Notes under the pieces: generated by a model
Database searches by the model: none
What the model saw: only the letters and a program-made list of their open reading frames with translations
What the model was told of the DNA's origin: nothing
Program-made: the position numbers and the translations under genes
Assembly: GCF_039536245.1 (NCBI RefSeq)
Contig: NZ_BAAAYN010000006.1
Coordinates: 62,001-126,000 of the forward strand
DNA from: Cryptosporangium minutisporangium
Lineage (GTDB): Bacteria > Actinomycetota > Actinomycetes > Mycobacteriales > Cryptosporangiaceae
Length of the DNA stretch: 64,000 nucleotides
Reading direction: 5' to 3'
Shown here: piece by piece, positions 1 to 6,703 of the stretch
Position numbering within the stretch: position 1 is the first letter of the stretch
Layout of the letters: each line of letters begins with the position of its first letter

Positions 1-832
1 CACCCACGTCAAGCCCGAGAGCAGGGGCCAGGCGGGGCGGTGGCAGTCCGACTACCACGACGCGATGGTCGACCACGACAAGCTCGTCGGCGAACTGCTG
101 GGGCTGCTCGACGAGCTCGGCATCGCCGAGAACACCATCGTCGTCTACTCCACCGACAACGGTCCGCACATGAACACGTGGCCGGACGGCGGCATGACGC
201 CGTTCCGCGGGGAGAAGAACTCCAACTGGGAGGGCGCCTACCGGGTACCCGCTGTGGTGCGGTGGCCGGGACGGATCACCCCGGGCACCGTGTTCAACGG
301 GATGGTCAGCCACGCCGACTGGTTCCCGACGCTGCTGGCCGCCGCCGGCGTGCCGGACATCGTCGATCAGCTGAAGGCCGGCGTGGAGCTGAACGGCACC
401 CGGTTCAAGGTGTGCCTCGACGGCCACGATCAGACGGCGTACCTCACCGGGGAAGCCGAGGAGAGCCCACGCCGGCACTTCTTCTACGTCTCCGACGACG
501 GCGACCTGACCGCGGTGCGGTTCGCACACTGGAAGCTGGTCTTCATGGAGCAGCGGGCCCCCGGAACGCTGCGGGTGTGGGCCGAGCCGTTCACCCCACT
601 GCGGGTGCCGAAGATCTTCAACCTGCGCACCGACCCGTACGAGCGGGCCGACATCACCTCGAACACCTACTACGACTGGGTGCTCGACCACGCATGGATC
701 GTGGTGCCGATGCAGTCGTACGTGTTCAACATGCTTCAGAGCTTCGCCGAGTTCCCGCGGAGGCAGGAGCCGGCCAGCTTCAGCCTCGAGCAGGTACTGG
801 CGAAGTTGCAGACCGGGATCGGCAGCGCGTGA
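1..832 (+). CDS. Sulfatase (arylsulfatase family), C-terminal part
   Basis: The gene runs in from the left edge; its reading frame is open from base 2, so the N-terminus with the sulfatase CxPxR motif lies outside the window. What is visible (about 276 residues) has the typical sulfatase second half: a DNGPHMNTWPDGG stretch, the FRGEKNSNWEGAYRVP block that shapes the sulfate-ester site, and a late segment on the downloaded-metal side (DWFPTLLAAAG). These enzymes hydrolyse sulfate esters and need a Cys or Ser converted to formylglycine. The stop codon overlaps the GTG start of the formylglycine-generating enzyme (GTGA), so the pair is almost certainly co-translated and the upstream sulfatase is a likely substrate. 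Whether it is exported cannot be seen. The family is clear; the substrate is unknown. Confidence 0.93.
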   Translation, partial: THVKPESRGQAGRWQSDYHDAMVDHDKLVGELLGLLDELGIAENTIVVYSTDNGPHMNTWPDGGMTPFRGEKNSNWEGAYRVPAVVRWPGRITPGTVFNGMVSHADWFPTLLAAAGVPDIVDQLKAGVELNGTRFKVCLDGHDQTAYLTGEAEESPRRHFFYVSDDGDLTAVRFAHWKLVFMEQRAPGTLRVWAEPFTPLRVPKIFNLRTDPYERADITSNTYYDWVLDHAWIVVPMQSYVFNMLQSFAEFPRRQEPASFSLEQVLAKLQTGIGSA

Positions 833-1788
833 CCGAGGCGACCTTTTCGCTCGGTCATCGACCCCAGCCGGCGGACGACATGGTCTGGGTCCCCGGGGGC
901 ACCTTCCGGATGGGATCCGACGAGCACGGGCCGGAGGAGGCTCCGGCCCGCTCGGTACAGGTGGACGGGGTCTGGGTCTGCCGGACCACGGTGACGAACG
1001 CGGCTTTCACCGCGTTCGTCACCGCGACCGGCTACCGGACGGTCGCCGAGCGGCCGCTGGACCCGGCCGACTTCCCCGGCGCTCCGCCGGAGAACCTGGT
1101 GGCGGGGTCCATGGTGTTCGTCGGCACGGCGGGCCCCGTCGATCTGCGCCACCTCAGCCAGTGGTGGGCGTGGGTTCCGGGCGCCTGCTGGCGGCGTCCG
1201 GAGGGTCCGGGCAGCAATCTCGACGGCCGGGCGCACCATCCGGTGGTGCACGTGGCCTACGAGGACGCCGCGGCGTATGCGGCGTGGATCGGGCTCGCGC
1301 TGCCCACCGAGGCGCAGTGGGAGCACGCGGCGCGCGGCGGCCTCGACGGGGCGCCCTACACCTGGGGCGACGCCCCCGAGACGCCGCAGCAGCGCCGGGC
1401 CAACTACTGGCACGGCGACTTCCCCTGGCGGGCCGAGCCGGGCTACGGGGCGACCACGCCGGTCGGCTCGTTCCCGGCGAACGGCTACGGCCTGGCCGAC
1501 ATGGCTGGCAACGTCTGGGAGTGGACGCAGGACTGGTACGCCGAGCGCCGTTGGGTGGACCTGTCACCCTGTTGCGCGCCTCGTGACCCCCGTGGCGGGA
1601 AGCGGGAGCAGAGCTACGACCCCGCACAGCCACAGATCAGGATCCCCCGCAAAGTCATCAAGGGCGGCTCCTTCCTCTGTGCGGACAGCTACTGCCTGCG
1701 GTACCGGCCGGCGGCGCGGCGGCCCCACATGATCGACACTGGAATGAGCCACATCGGCTTCCGCTGCGTGTCGCGGGCCGCGCACTGA
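829..1788 (+). CDS. Formylglycine-generating enzyme (sulfatase-modifying factor)
   Basis: A 319-residue FGE-sulfatase domain protein that oxidises a sulfatase Cys to formylglycine. The domain opens at about residue 19 with VWVPGGTFRMGS and ends with the signature GGSFLCADSYCLRYR. The two cysteines (about 284 and 289) match the copper-binding, catalytic pair of bona fide aerobic FGEs, which many FGE-like proteins lack. I chose GTG 829 because it overlaps the sulfatase stop (GTGA) and because residues upstream in this frame look like the sulfatase gene read out of frame. Coupling to the sulfatase is strong context for a genuine maturase rather than an ergothioneine-type relative. Confidence 0.93.
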   Translation: MTEATFSLGHRPQPADDMVWVPGGTFRMGSDEHGPEEAPARSVQVDGVWVCRTTVTNAAFTAFVTATGYRTVAERPLDPADFPGAPPENLVAGSMVFVGTAGPVDLRHLSQWWAWVPGACWRRPEGPGSNLDGRAHHPVVHVAYEDAAAYAAWIGLALPTEAQWEHAARGGLDGAPYTWGDAPETPQQRRANYWHGDFPWRAEPGYGATTPVGSFPANGYGLADMAGNVWEWTQDWYAERRWVDLSPCCAPRDPRGGKREQSYDPAQPQIRIPRKVIKGGSFLCADSYCLRYRPAARRPHMIDTGMSHIGFRCVSRAAH

Positions 1789-1840
1789 GATTCGCCGGGC
1801 CCGCGAACTCCGTCGCAGCCACCCGGGAGCGCTGAGGCTT

Positions 1841-1857
1841 TCATCCACGCCGGGTGA
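1841..1857. promoter_or_regulatory. 17-bp palindrome, copy 1 (before the DUF6069 gene)
   Basis: TCATCC-N5-GGGTGA, 63 bp before ATG 1920. It matches six other copies in front of stress-type genes between 3.4 and 11.0 kb (right arm is one base off the perfect GGATGA). Probably an operator or activator site. Confidence 0.6.
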
Positions 1858-1919
1858 GGCGAGGCGGACCGCTGGGCAGGACGCTCGGCCGGTAGCTTCC
1901 CTGCATCTCGGAGGACCAC

Positions 1920-2417
1920 ATGACCGGTATGAATGCGCCGATGACCCCCGCGCCGCGGCCGGCCGTGAACGCCGGCTTGCTCTGGGGCGGCGGCGCCGCG
2001 ACCGCTGCGGTCGCGGCGCTGATCGCGATCGTCGGCATCCTGGTCGGCCGCGGATTGTTCGACGTGGCCGTGCTGGCCCCCGAGGAGAACGGCGTCTGGG
2101 GTGACGCGTCCACCGGCTGGTACGCCGTGATGGCTGCGCTGGCCGCCCTGGTCGCGACCGGGATCGCCCACGTGCTGCTGCTCACCACGCCACGACCGAT
2201 GAGCTTTTTCGGGTGGGTGGTGGGGCTGGCGACGGTGGCCGCCATGCTCGCGCCCTTCGTGACCGACGCGAGCCTCGGCTCGCGGCTGTACACGGCCGGG
2301 CTGAACTTCGTTCTCGGCCTCGCGATCGGGTCGCTGGTCGCCGGGACGGCGAGGAGCGCGGTCGTGCGAGCCCCGGCGCGTCCGGCACCGGGGCAGGCTC
2401 CTTACGGATATCGCTGA
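1920..2417 (+). CDS. DUF6069-like integral membrane protein
   Basis: A 165-residue protein with four hydrophobic segments: residues about 24-46, 60-84, 95-115 and 125-145. The pattern of a conserved LAPEENGVWG loop after helix 1 and a TTPRPMSFFGW loop before helix 3 matches actinobacterial DUF6069 proteins as I remember them. No catalytic motif is visible and the role is unknown. Start ATG 1920 has GGAGG seven bases upstream; a second ATG lies nine bases on. A copy of the 17-bp palindrome sits upstream, linking it to the stress-type genes that follow. A strong hairpin lies just past its stop. Confidence 0.75.
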   Translation: MTGMNAPMTPAPRPAVNAGLLWGGGAATAAVAALIAIVGILVGRGLFDVAVLAPEENGVWGDASTGWYAVMAALAALVATGIAHVLLLTTPRPMSFFGWVVGLATVAAMLAPFVTDASLGSRLYTAGLNFVLGLAIGSLVAGTARSAVVRAPARPAPGQAPYGYR

Positions 2418-2426
2418 TCGGCGGGC

Positions 2427-2454
2427 GGGCCGGCGCACAGCGGTGCGCCGGCCC
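2427..2454. terminator. Strong bidirectional hairpin between convergent genes
   Basis: A perfect 12-bp GC stem (GGGCCGGCGCAC at 2427-2438 pairing with 2443-2454) with a 4-base loop, ten bases after the DUF6069 stop and 40 bases after the end of the convergent SHOCT gene. No T-run follows, as is usual in high-GC actinobacteria. Likely terminates both genes. Confidence 0.7.
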
Positions 2455-2493
2455 CCGTATCGGTGACTGCCCGTACGGAGACCGGCGCGGAAT

Positions 2494-2826
2494 CTAGGAG
2501 GCCAGGATCCGGGCCTTCTGCTGCTCCACCTCAGCGTCGGTGAGCACGCCCTGCGCCTTCAGCTCGCCGAGCTGCTTGAGCTGCTCCAGTTTCGCCGACA
2601 TGGCGTCCGGCGGCGGGGTGGGCTGCGGTGCCGGCTGTGGGGGCGGCGGCGGAGCGTAGTACGGCTGCTGCTGGGGCTGTGCGTACTGCTGCTGCGGCGC
2701 CGGCTGCTGCGCCGCCGCCTGCTGCGACCACCGGCCGGCCTGCCGCCGGGAGACGCGGTTGGACACAGTGGTCGCGGTGCCGGCGACCACCGCGGTACGG
2801 GCAATGCCACGAAGTAGACCCGGCAT
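2494..2826 (-). CDS. SHOCT-domain protein with Gln/Pro-rich linker
   Basis: A 110-residue protein in three parts: an N-terminal basic segment (MPGLLRGIARTAVVAGTATT), a low-complexity Gln/Pro/Tyr linker (about residues 30-72), and a C-terminal SHOCT helix pair with the usual KLEQLKQLGELKAQGVLTD pattern. SHOCT is a short C-terminal oligomerisation or membrane-association domain common in bacterial stress proteins. The start ATG overlaps the DUF6325 stop by one base (TGATG), with a GGGGAG ribosome site, so both genes share one transcript. The longer upstream reading in this frame is just DUF6325 out of frame and was discarded. Confidence 0.85.
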   Translation of the reverse strand: MPGLLRGIARTAVVAGTATTVSNRVSRRQAGRWSQQAAAQQPAPQQQYAQPQQQPYYAPPPPPQPAPQPTPPPDAMSAKLEQLKQLGELKAQGVLTDAEVEQQKARILAS

Positions 2827-3293
2827 CAGACTCCCCTTCCTCCCGCGACGGCCGCGCGTTCGGCGTCCGCCTCGATGTCGTCCAGCGTCGCCAGCAGTTG
2901 CTGGACCGGGATACGGCCACCCGCGACGAGGCGGGCGCCGGAACGGCGCAACGCGACGGCGAGCGGCGCCGCCCACAGGTTCTCGTAGACCAGGATCGCG
3001 GCCGCCGCGCCCGGCTCCAGGATCTCGCCGGCCTCGCGCAGGTCGTCGCCGCCGAGCATGCCCGACGACGCGCCCTGGAACACCCCCAGCCCGCTGAACT
3101 CGACGGCGCTCTCGTCCAGTGCGATGACCGTGCCGTCGACGTTCTTGCGGACGAACATGATGTCGAGGATCCGGACGATTCCCCGGTCCACCAGGTCGAC
3201 CAGGAGCGGCAGCGCAGTGCCGTCGAGGCTGCCCTGGGGGAACTCGATGCAGAGGTAGTCGACCGGACCCATCTCCTGCAGGTCGTCAGCCAT
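2826..3293 (-). CDS. DUF6325 family protein
   Basis: A 155-residue cytosolic protein beginning MADDLQEMGPVDYLCIEFP and containing the DLVDRGIVRILDIMFVRK block typical of actinobacterial DUF6325 proteins (related to DUF1269-type stress proteins). Gly-rich centre, EPGAAAAILVYENLWA near residues 95-110, acidic C-terminus. Function is unknown; homologues usually sit beside SHOCT-domain genes, exactly as here. GGAG lies just before the ATG. A perfect copy of the 17-bp palindrome (3405-3421) lies 111 bp upstream. Confidence 0.85.
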   Translation of the reverse strand: MADDLQEMGPVDYLCIEFPQGSLDGTALPLLVDLVDRGIVRILDIMFVRKNVDGTVIALDESAVEFSGLGVFQGASSGMLGGDDLREAGEILEPGAAAAILVYENLWAAPLAVALRRSGARLVAGGRIPVQQLLATLDDIEADAERAAVAGGRGV

Positions 3294-3404
3294 CGGTTGG
3301 TCTCCTGCCCATGGTTTCTCCTCGGATTCGTCGTGGACGGTGCCGGCCGGGGCGGGGGCAACGCCGGACGAAGTCCAGCGTGCGCTGTCGGGGGAGGGTC
3401 AACG

Positions 3405-3421
3405 TCATCCGCCGGGGATGA
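3405..3421. promoter_or_regulatory. 17-bp palindrome, copy 2 (before DUF6325-SHOCT)
   Basis: TCATCC-N5-GGATGA with perfect arms, 111 bp upstream of the leftward DUF6325 start. It shares the divergent intergenic region with copy 3, 66 bp away, which faces the rightward gene. Confidence 0.65.
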
Positions 3422-3470
3422 ACGGCGGGCCGCGGCAGCGCTCGCGCACGGCACAGCCGTCGCAGGGCGT

Positions 3471-3487
3471 TCATCCCTACCGGATGA
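3471..3487. promoter_or_regulatory. 17-bp palindrome, copy 3 (before the 3574 membrane protein)
   Basis: TCATCC-N5-GGATGA with perfect arms, 86 bp before ATG 3574. One copy per divergent gene in this region is a strong hint that each copy works as a promoter-proximal site. Confidence 0.65.
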
Positions 3488-3573
3488 GGCGACGGTGGCG
3501 GTTGCCGTGGAAGGTCGGCGGGACTTGGCGAGCACCTCAGTGGGGTGCGGCCACCTGGTGCGGAGGAAGAGAC

Positions 3574-5031
3574 ATGACAGCGACTCCCTCGCCCGCGACC
3601 TCACCCGGCGGGCAGCCGACAGCCGGGCAGCCGACAGCGGCGGACCAGAGCCTCGCCCCGGAGCCGCACCACGACGGGGACACCAGGCCGCCCGGGGCCG
3701 TGCCCGACGACGACGAGCTGGTAAGGCTCCGCGCCGAGGTGGCTGCGTTGCGCGAGCGTCTCGCCGCCCCGCCCCGGCAACGAACCGGAATCACGACGGC
3801 GCGTCGCTTCGTCGCCGCGACCCTGGTGGTGATCGCCGCATTCGCGCTCGTCACCAGCGTCGTCGGGCTCTGGGCGGCGCGGACCACGCTGGAGACCGAC
3901 CGCTGGGTCGCCACGGTCGCGCCGCTGCCGCAGGACCCGAAGGTGTCGGCGGCCGTCGCCGAGTACGCCACGACCGAGTTGTTCCGGGTGCTCGACGTCG
4001 ACCAGCGACTGCGCGAGGTGCTGCCGCCGCAGGCCGGGTTCGTGGTCGGACCGCTCACCGGCCAGATGCGTGAGCAGGTCCGCCGGACCGTCGACACCGT
4101 CCTGACGAGCGACCGGTTCCAGGCCATCTGGGTCGGGCTGAACCAGGAGCTCCACCAGCGTCTGCTCGCGGTGATCGAGGGGGAAAGCGACCTGATCACC
4201 GCGCGCGACGACCGCATCCAGATCAACCTGTTGCCGCTGATCAACCAGGTACTGCGAGAGCTCAGCGCCGAGCTGCCCACCCTGTTCGGCAAGCAGATCA
4301 GCCTTCCCGACCTGAGTAGCGGCGAGATCCCAGCGAACCTGCGGGCCCGCGTGGAGTCGGCCCTCGGCGTCGCCCTCCCGGCGAACTTCGCCCAGTTCAC
4401 CGTCTACGACGCCGGTCAGCTCCAGGCGGCCCAGGAGGCGGTGGCGACCGCGAAGCGGGACCTGGCGATCTTCGTCGGTGCCACCATCGTGCTGCTGCTC
4501 GCGGCGTTCGCCATCTCGCCGCTGCGCCGGCGCACCGCGGTCCAACTCGGTATCTGGCTCGTCATCGCGGCGGTGGCGATCACCGCGATCCTGCGCGCGA
4601 TCCGACGGCAGGTCCTGGCCGAGGTGCCGGACGGTGTGTATCGCGACGGCGTGGACGCCGCTCTGACCACCGTGCTCAGTTCGCTCCGGGAGCGTGGGAC
4701 GCAGCTGATCTGGATCGGGATCGCGCTCGCGCTGATCGCCTACCTGGTCGGGCCGGGAGTGCTCCCGGTCTGGCTGCGCCGACAGGTGCGCCGCGGCGCG
4801 GCGGGCGGCGTGCGCTGGACCCGGACCGGAGCCGGTGCGCTGGCCACCCGAGGGCCGGGCTTCGTCGTGCGCTACCTCGACCCGCTGCGCATCGTCGGCT
4901 TGGTGGTGGCCGGCATCCTCGCGCTGGTGTTCTCGTCGTGGACCGCCCTGCTGATCATCCTGGTCGTGCTGGTCGCGTACGAGGTGACGGTCACCCTCAT
5001 CGGCCGCGGGCAGCAGGAGCGCCTCGCCTGA
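3574..5031 (+). CDS. Integral membrane protein, function unknown
   Basis: A 485-residue protein. The N-terminus (about 1-80) is Pro/Gly-rich and cytosolic-looking with a short helical LVRLRAEVAALRERL segment. Helix 1 at about 88-108 is followed by a large extracytoplasmic region (about 110-285) rich in paired hydrophobic helices, then TM segments near 293-313, 322-345, 383-405 and a C-terminal pair at about 440-475. No enzymatic motif is visible. Similar uncharacterised integral membrane proteins are frequent in actinobacteria. GGAGG lies seven bases before ATG 3574. The upstream palindrome copy 3 ties it to the surrounding stress-type regulon. Confidence 0.75.
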   Translation: MTATPSPATSPGGQPTAGQPTAADQSLAPEPHHDGDTRPPGAVPDDDELVRLRAEVAALRERLAAPPRQRTGITTARRFVAATLVVIAAFALVTSVVGLWAARTTLETDRWVATVAPLPQDPKVSAAVAEYATTELFRVLDVDQRLREVLPPQAGFVVGPLTGQMREQVRRTVDTVLTSDRFQAIWVGLNQELHQRLLAVIEGESDLITARDDRIQINLLPLINQVLRELSAELPTLFGKQISLPDLSSGEIPANLRARVESALGVALPANFAQFTVYDAGQLQAAQEAVATAKRDLAIFVGATIVLLLAAFAISPLRRRTAVQLGIWLVIAAVAITAILRAIRRQVLAEVPDGVYRDGVDAALTTVLSSLRERGTQLIWIGIALALIAYLVGPGVLPVWLRRQVRRGAAGGVRWTRTGAGALATRGPGFVVRYLDPLRIVGLVVAGILALVFSSWTALLIILVVLVAYEVTVTLIGRGQQERLA

Positions 5032-5036
5032 CCGCG

Positions 5037-6245
5037 TCAGCGCGCTGAGCCGCGTGGCGGGGGAGACTCCGTCGGGGCGAGCGGCTCGGCCGGCCGACCG
5101 CCTGCCAGCAGTCTGTTCAGCCAGGAGGCGGACGGATCGATGTCGATCAGCAGTCCTTTGGCGAGCAGGCTCAGCGGGATCGCGAGCAGCGCGCCCAGCG
5201 GGCCGAGCATCCAGGCCCAGACCACCAGGGACAGGAACGACACGGTCGCGGACAGACCGACCGCATCGCCGACCACCTTCGGCTGAATCAGCGACTGGAT
5301 GACGAAGTTGACGGCGCAGTAGAGCAGGATCACCGTCACCATCAGGTCGGCGCCGCCCTCCAGCAGGCCCAGCAACGCCGGCGGAACCAGGCCGATCACG
5401 AAGCCGACGTTGGGTACGTAGTTCGTGATGAACGCGAGAAGGCCCCACAGCACGGGTAGCGGTACGCCCAGCGCCCACAGCATCAGGGTGTCGATGATGG
5501 CGACGATCAGTCCGAAGACCGTCGAGACCAGCAAGTACCTTCGCGTGCCGTGAGCGAACGTACGGAGCGCGCTCACCACCTGGGGGCGCTCGGCGATGGC
5601 GGAATGCAGCCGGGCCGGGAAGTGCACCGCGTCGACGCACAGGAAGAACAGCACCGCGAGCAAGAACACCCCGTTCGAGAGGACGCCCGCGAGGCTTCCG
5701 GCTACCGTCCCCACCAGTCCCGCCAGAGCGGTGGGATTGACGCCTGCGACCGCGTCGCGGATCTGCTCGGTGCTGACGCCCAAGCCGCTCAACCCCTCAA
5801 CCATGTCTTCGCGCAGCGTGGCGAATCTGGCGGCGTACTCCGGCAGCAGATCGATCAACTGGGCTGCCGAGACGATCAAAGCGCCGCCGAGGCCGATGAG
5901 GATGAGATAACTCGCGACGATGGTGGCGGTGATCGCCAGCCAGACCGGGGTCCCGTGCCGGCGCAGCCACTGGGTCAGTGGGCTCACGGTGATGGTGAGC
6001 ATCAGCGCGAGAAAGACCGGTGCGACGATGTCGGCGACTCCGCGTACGCCCGCGACGACGACCACCGCGCAGGCCGTTCCCAACAGGACTACGACGCCGC
6101 GCGGTAGTCCGGTGGGCGGGCTGGGGACCGGGGGTCCGTTACCGCGGCTGTCCGGCCACGGCGCGAACCGCTTCCGACCCGGCACCGGCCGCGGCCGTCT
6201 CCGCGGCCGGACCCAGCCGGGCCTGGCTTCCGACGTCCCTGTCAC
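5037..6245 (-). CDS. AI-2E family transporter-like membrane protein
   Basis: A 402-residue polytopic protein of the PerM/AI-2E (UPF0118) family: a double helix near the N-terminus (after about residue 45), a soluble amphipathic insert with [19 protein letters not shown], and the diagnostic [17 protein letters not shown] block followed by [11 protein letters not shown]. Members export small molecules or act as Na+/H+ antiporters. I set the start at GTG 6245, which overlaps the stop of the small gene upstream (GTGA); the much longer upstream reading is Arg/Pro-rich and unlike the family. Transcribed with that small gene, probably from the palindrome at 6554. Confidence 0.9.
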   Translation of the reverse strand: MTGTSEARPGWVRPRRRPRPVPGRKRFAPWPDSRGNGPPVPSPPTGLPRGVVVLLGTACAVVVVAGVRGVADIVAPVFLALMLTITVSPLTQWLRRHGTPVWLAITATIVASYLILIGLGGALIVSAAQLIDLLPEYAARFATLREDMVEGLSGLGVSTEQIRDAVAGVNPTALAGLVGTVAGSLAGVLSNGVFLLAVLFFLCVDAVHFPARLHSAIAERPQVVSALRTFAHGTRRYLLVSTVFGLIVAIIDTLMLWALGVPLPVLWGLLAFITNYVPNVGFVIGLVPPALLGLLEGGADLMVTVILLYCAVNFVIQSLIQPKVVGDAVGLSATVSFLSLVVWAWMLGPLGALLAIPLSLLAKGLLIDIDPSASWLNRLLAGGRPAEPLAPTESPPPRGSAR

Positions 6246-6472
6246 GGCCGCACGCGATCCGGGTCGACTGACGCGGCCGATTCGAGGCTCAGGCAGAGCA
6301 CTTCGACTCCGGATCCGTCCAGGCGGGCGAGGAGGCGATCCAGGTCGTCCTCGGTCAGCCGACCGCGGATGGTGCTCTGCCGGGGCAGGGCGCGGCAGCG
6401 CACGTCGCCGAGGGCGAGCCGCAGCACCGGACCGAGGAGGCCGCGTACCCGGACTTCGTAGCGCGCGTGCAT
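6242..6472 (-). CDS. Small protein, paralogue-like to the 10737 gene
   Basis: A 76-residue protein with no membrane segment. It aligns end to end with the 74-residue product at 10737-10961: both start with a short YxxRVxG strand ([12 protein letters not shown] here), have a hydrophobic LxxLxD/V repeat, and a C-terminal (G)LxARLxGxG segment. This looks like a small beta-alpha-beta fold; no function is known to me. GGGAG lies about nine bases before the ATG. Its stop overlaps the GTG start of the AI-2E gene. A copy of the 17-bp palindrome lies 81 bp upstream. Confidence 0.75.
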   Translation of the reverse strand: MHARYEVRVRGLLGPVLRLALGDVRCRALPRQSTIRGRLTEDDLDRLLARLDGSGVEVLCLSLESAASVDPDRVRP

Positions 6473-6553
6473 GGCGTGTCTCCCTGTCTGCCGGCGGCCC
6501 GGTCTCCCGGCGGAGTGCGTCCCCGAGACTGCCCGCGGCTGCGGCGCGCGACC

Positions 6554-6570
6554 TCACCCGACAGGAATGA
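6554..6570. promoter_or_regulatory. 17-bp palindrome, copy 4 (divergent region before the LuxR gene)
   Basis: TCACCC-N5-GAATGA, the weakest copy (one change in each arm). It is 81 bp from the leftward small gene and 133 bp before the rightward LuxR regulator, so it could serve either or both. Confidence 0.5.
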
Positions 6571-6703
6571 GCGGGGGAAACCGCCGAGCGCGGAGTGACG
6601 GAAGTGGTACGAGGGGTTACTACTATCCGATCCGGAGGATGCGGTGCGGTGGTGGCGGGCCGAGTCTGAACGCGGAGTGCAACCGGGTCGGCCTCCGAAG
6701 GGA

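Noticed and set aside
40-828. An in-frame upstream extension of the FGE gene
   Set aside because: It is the sulfatase gene read out of frame; GTG 829 overlapping the sulfatase stop is the convincing start.
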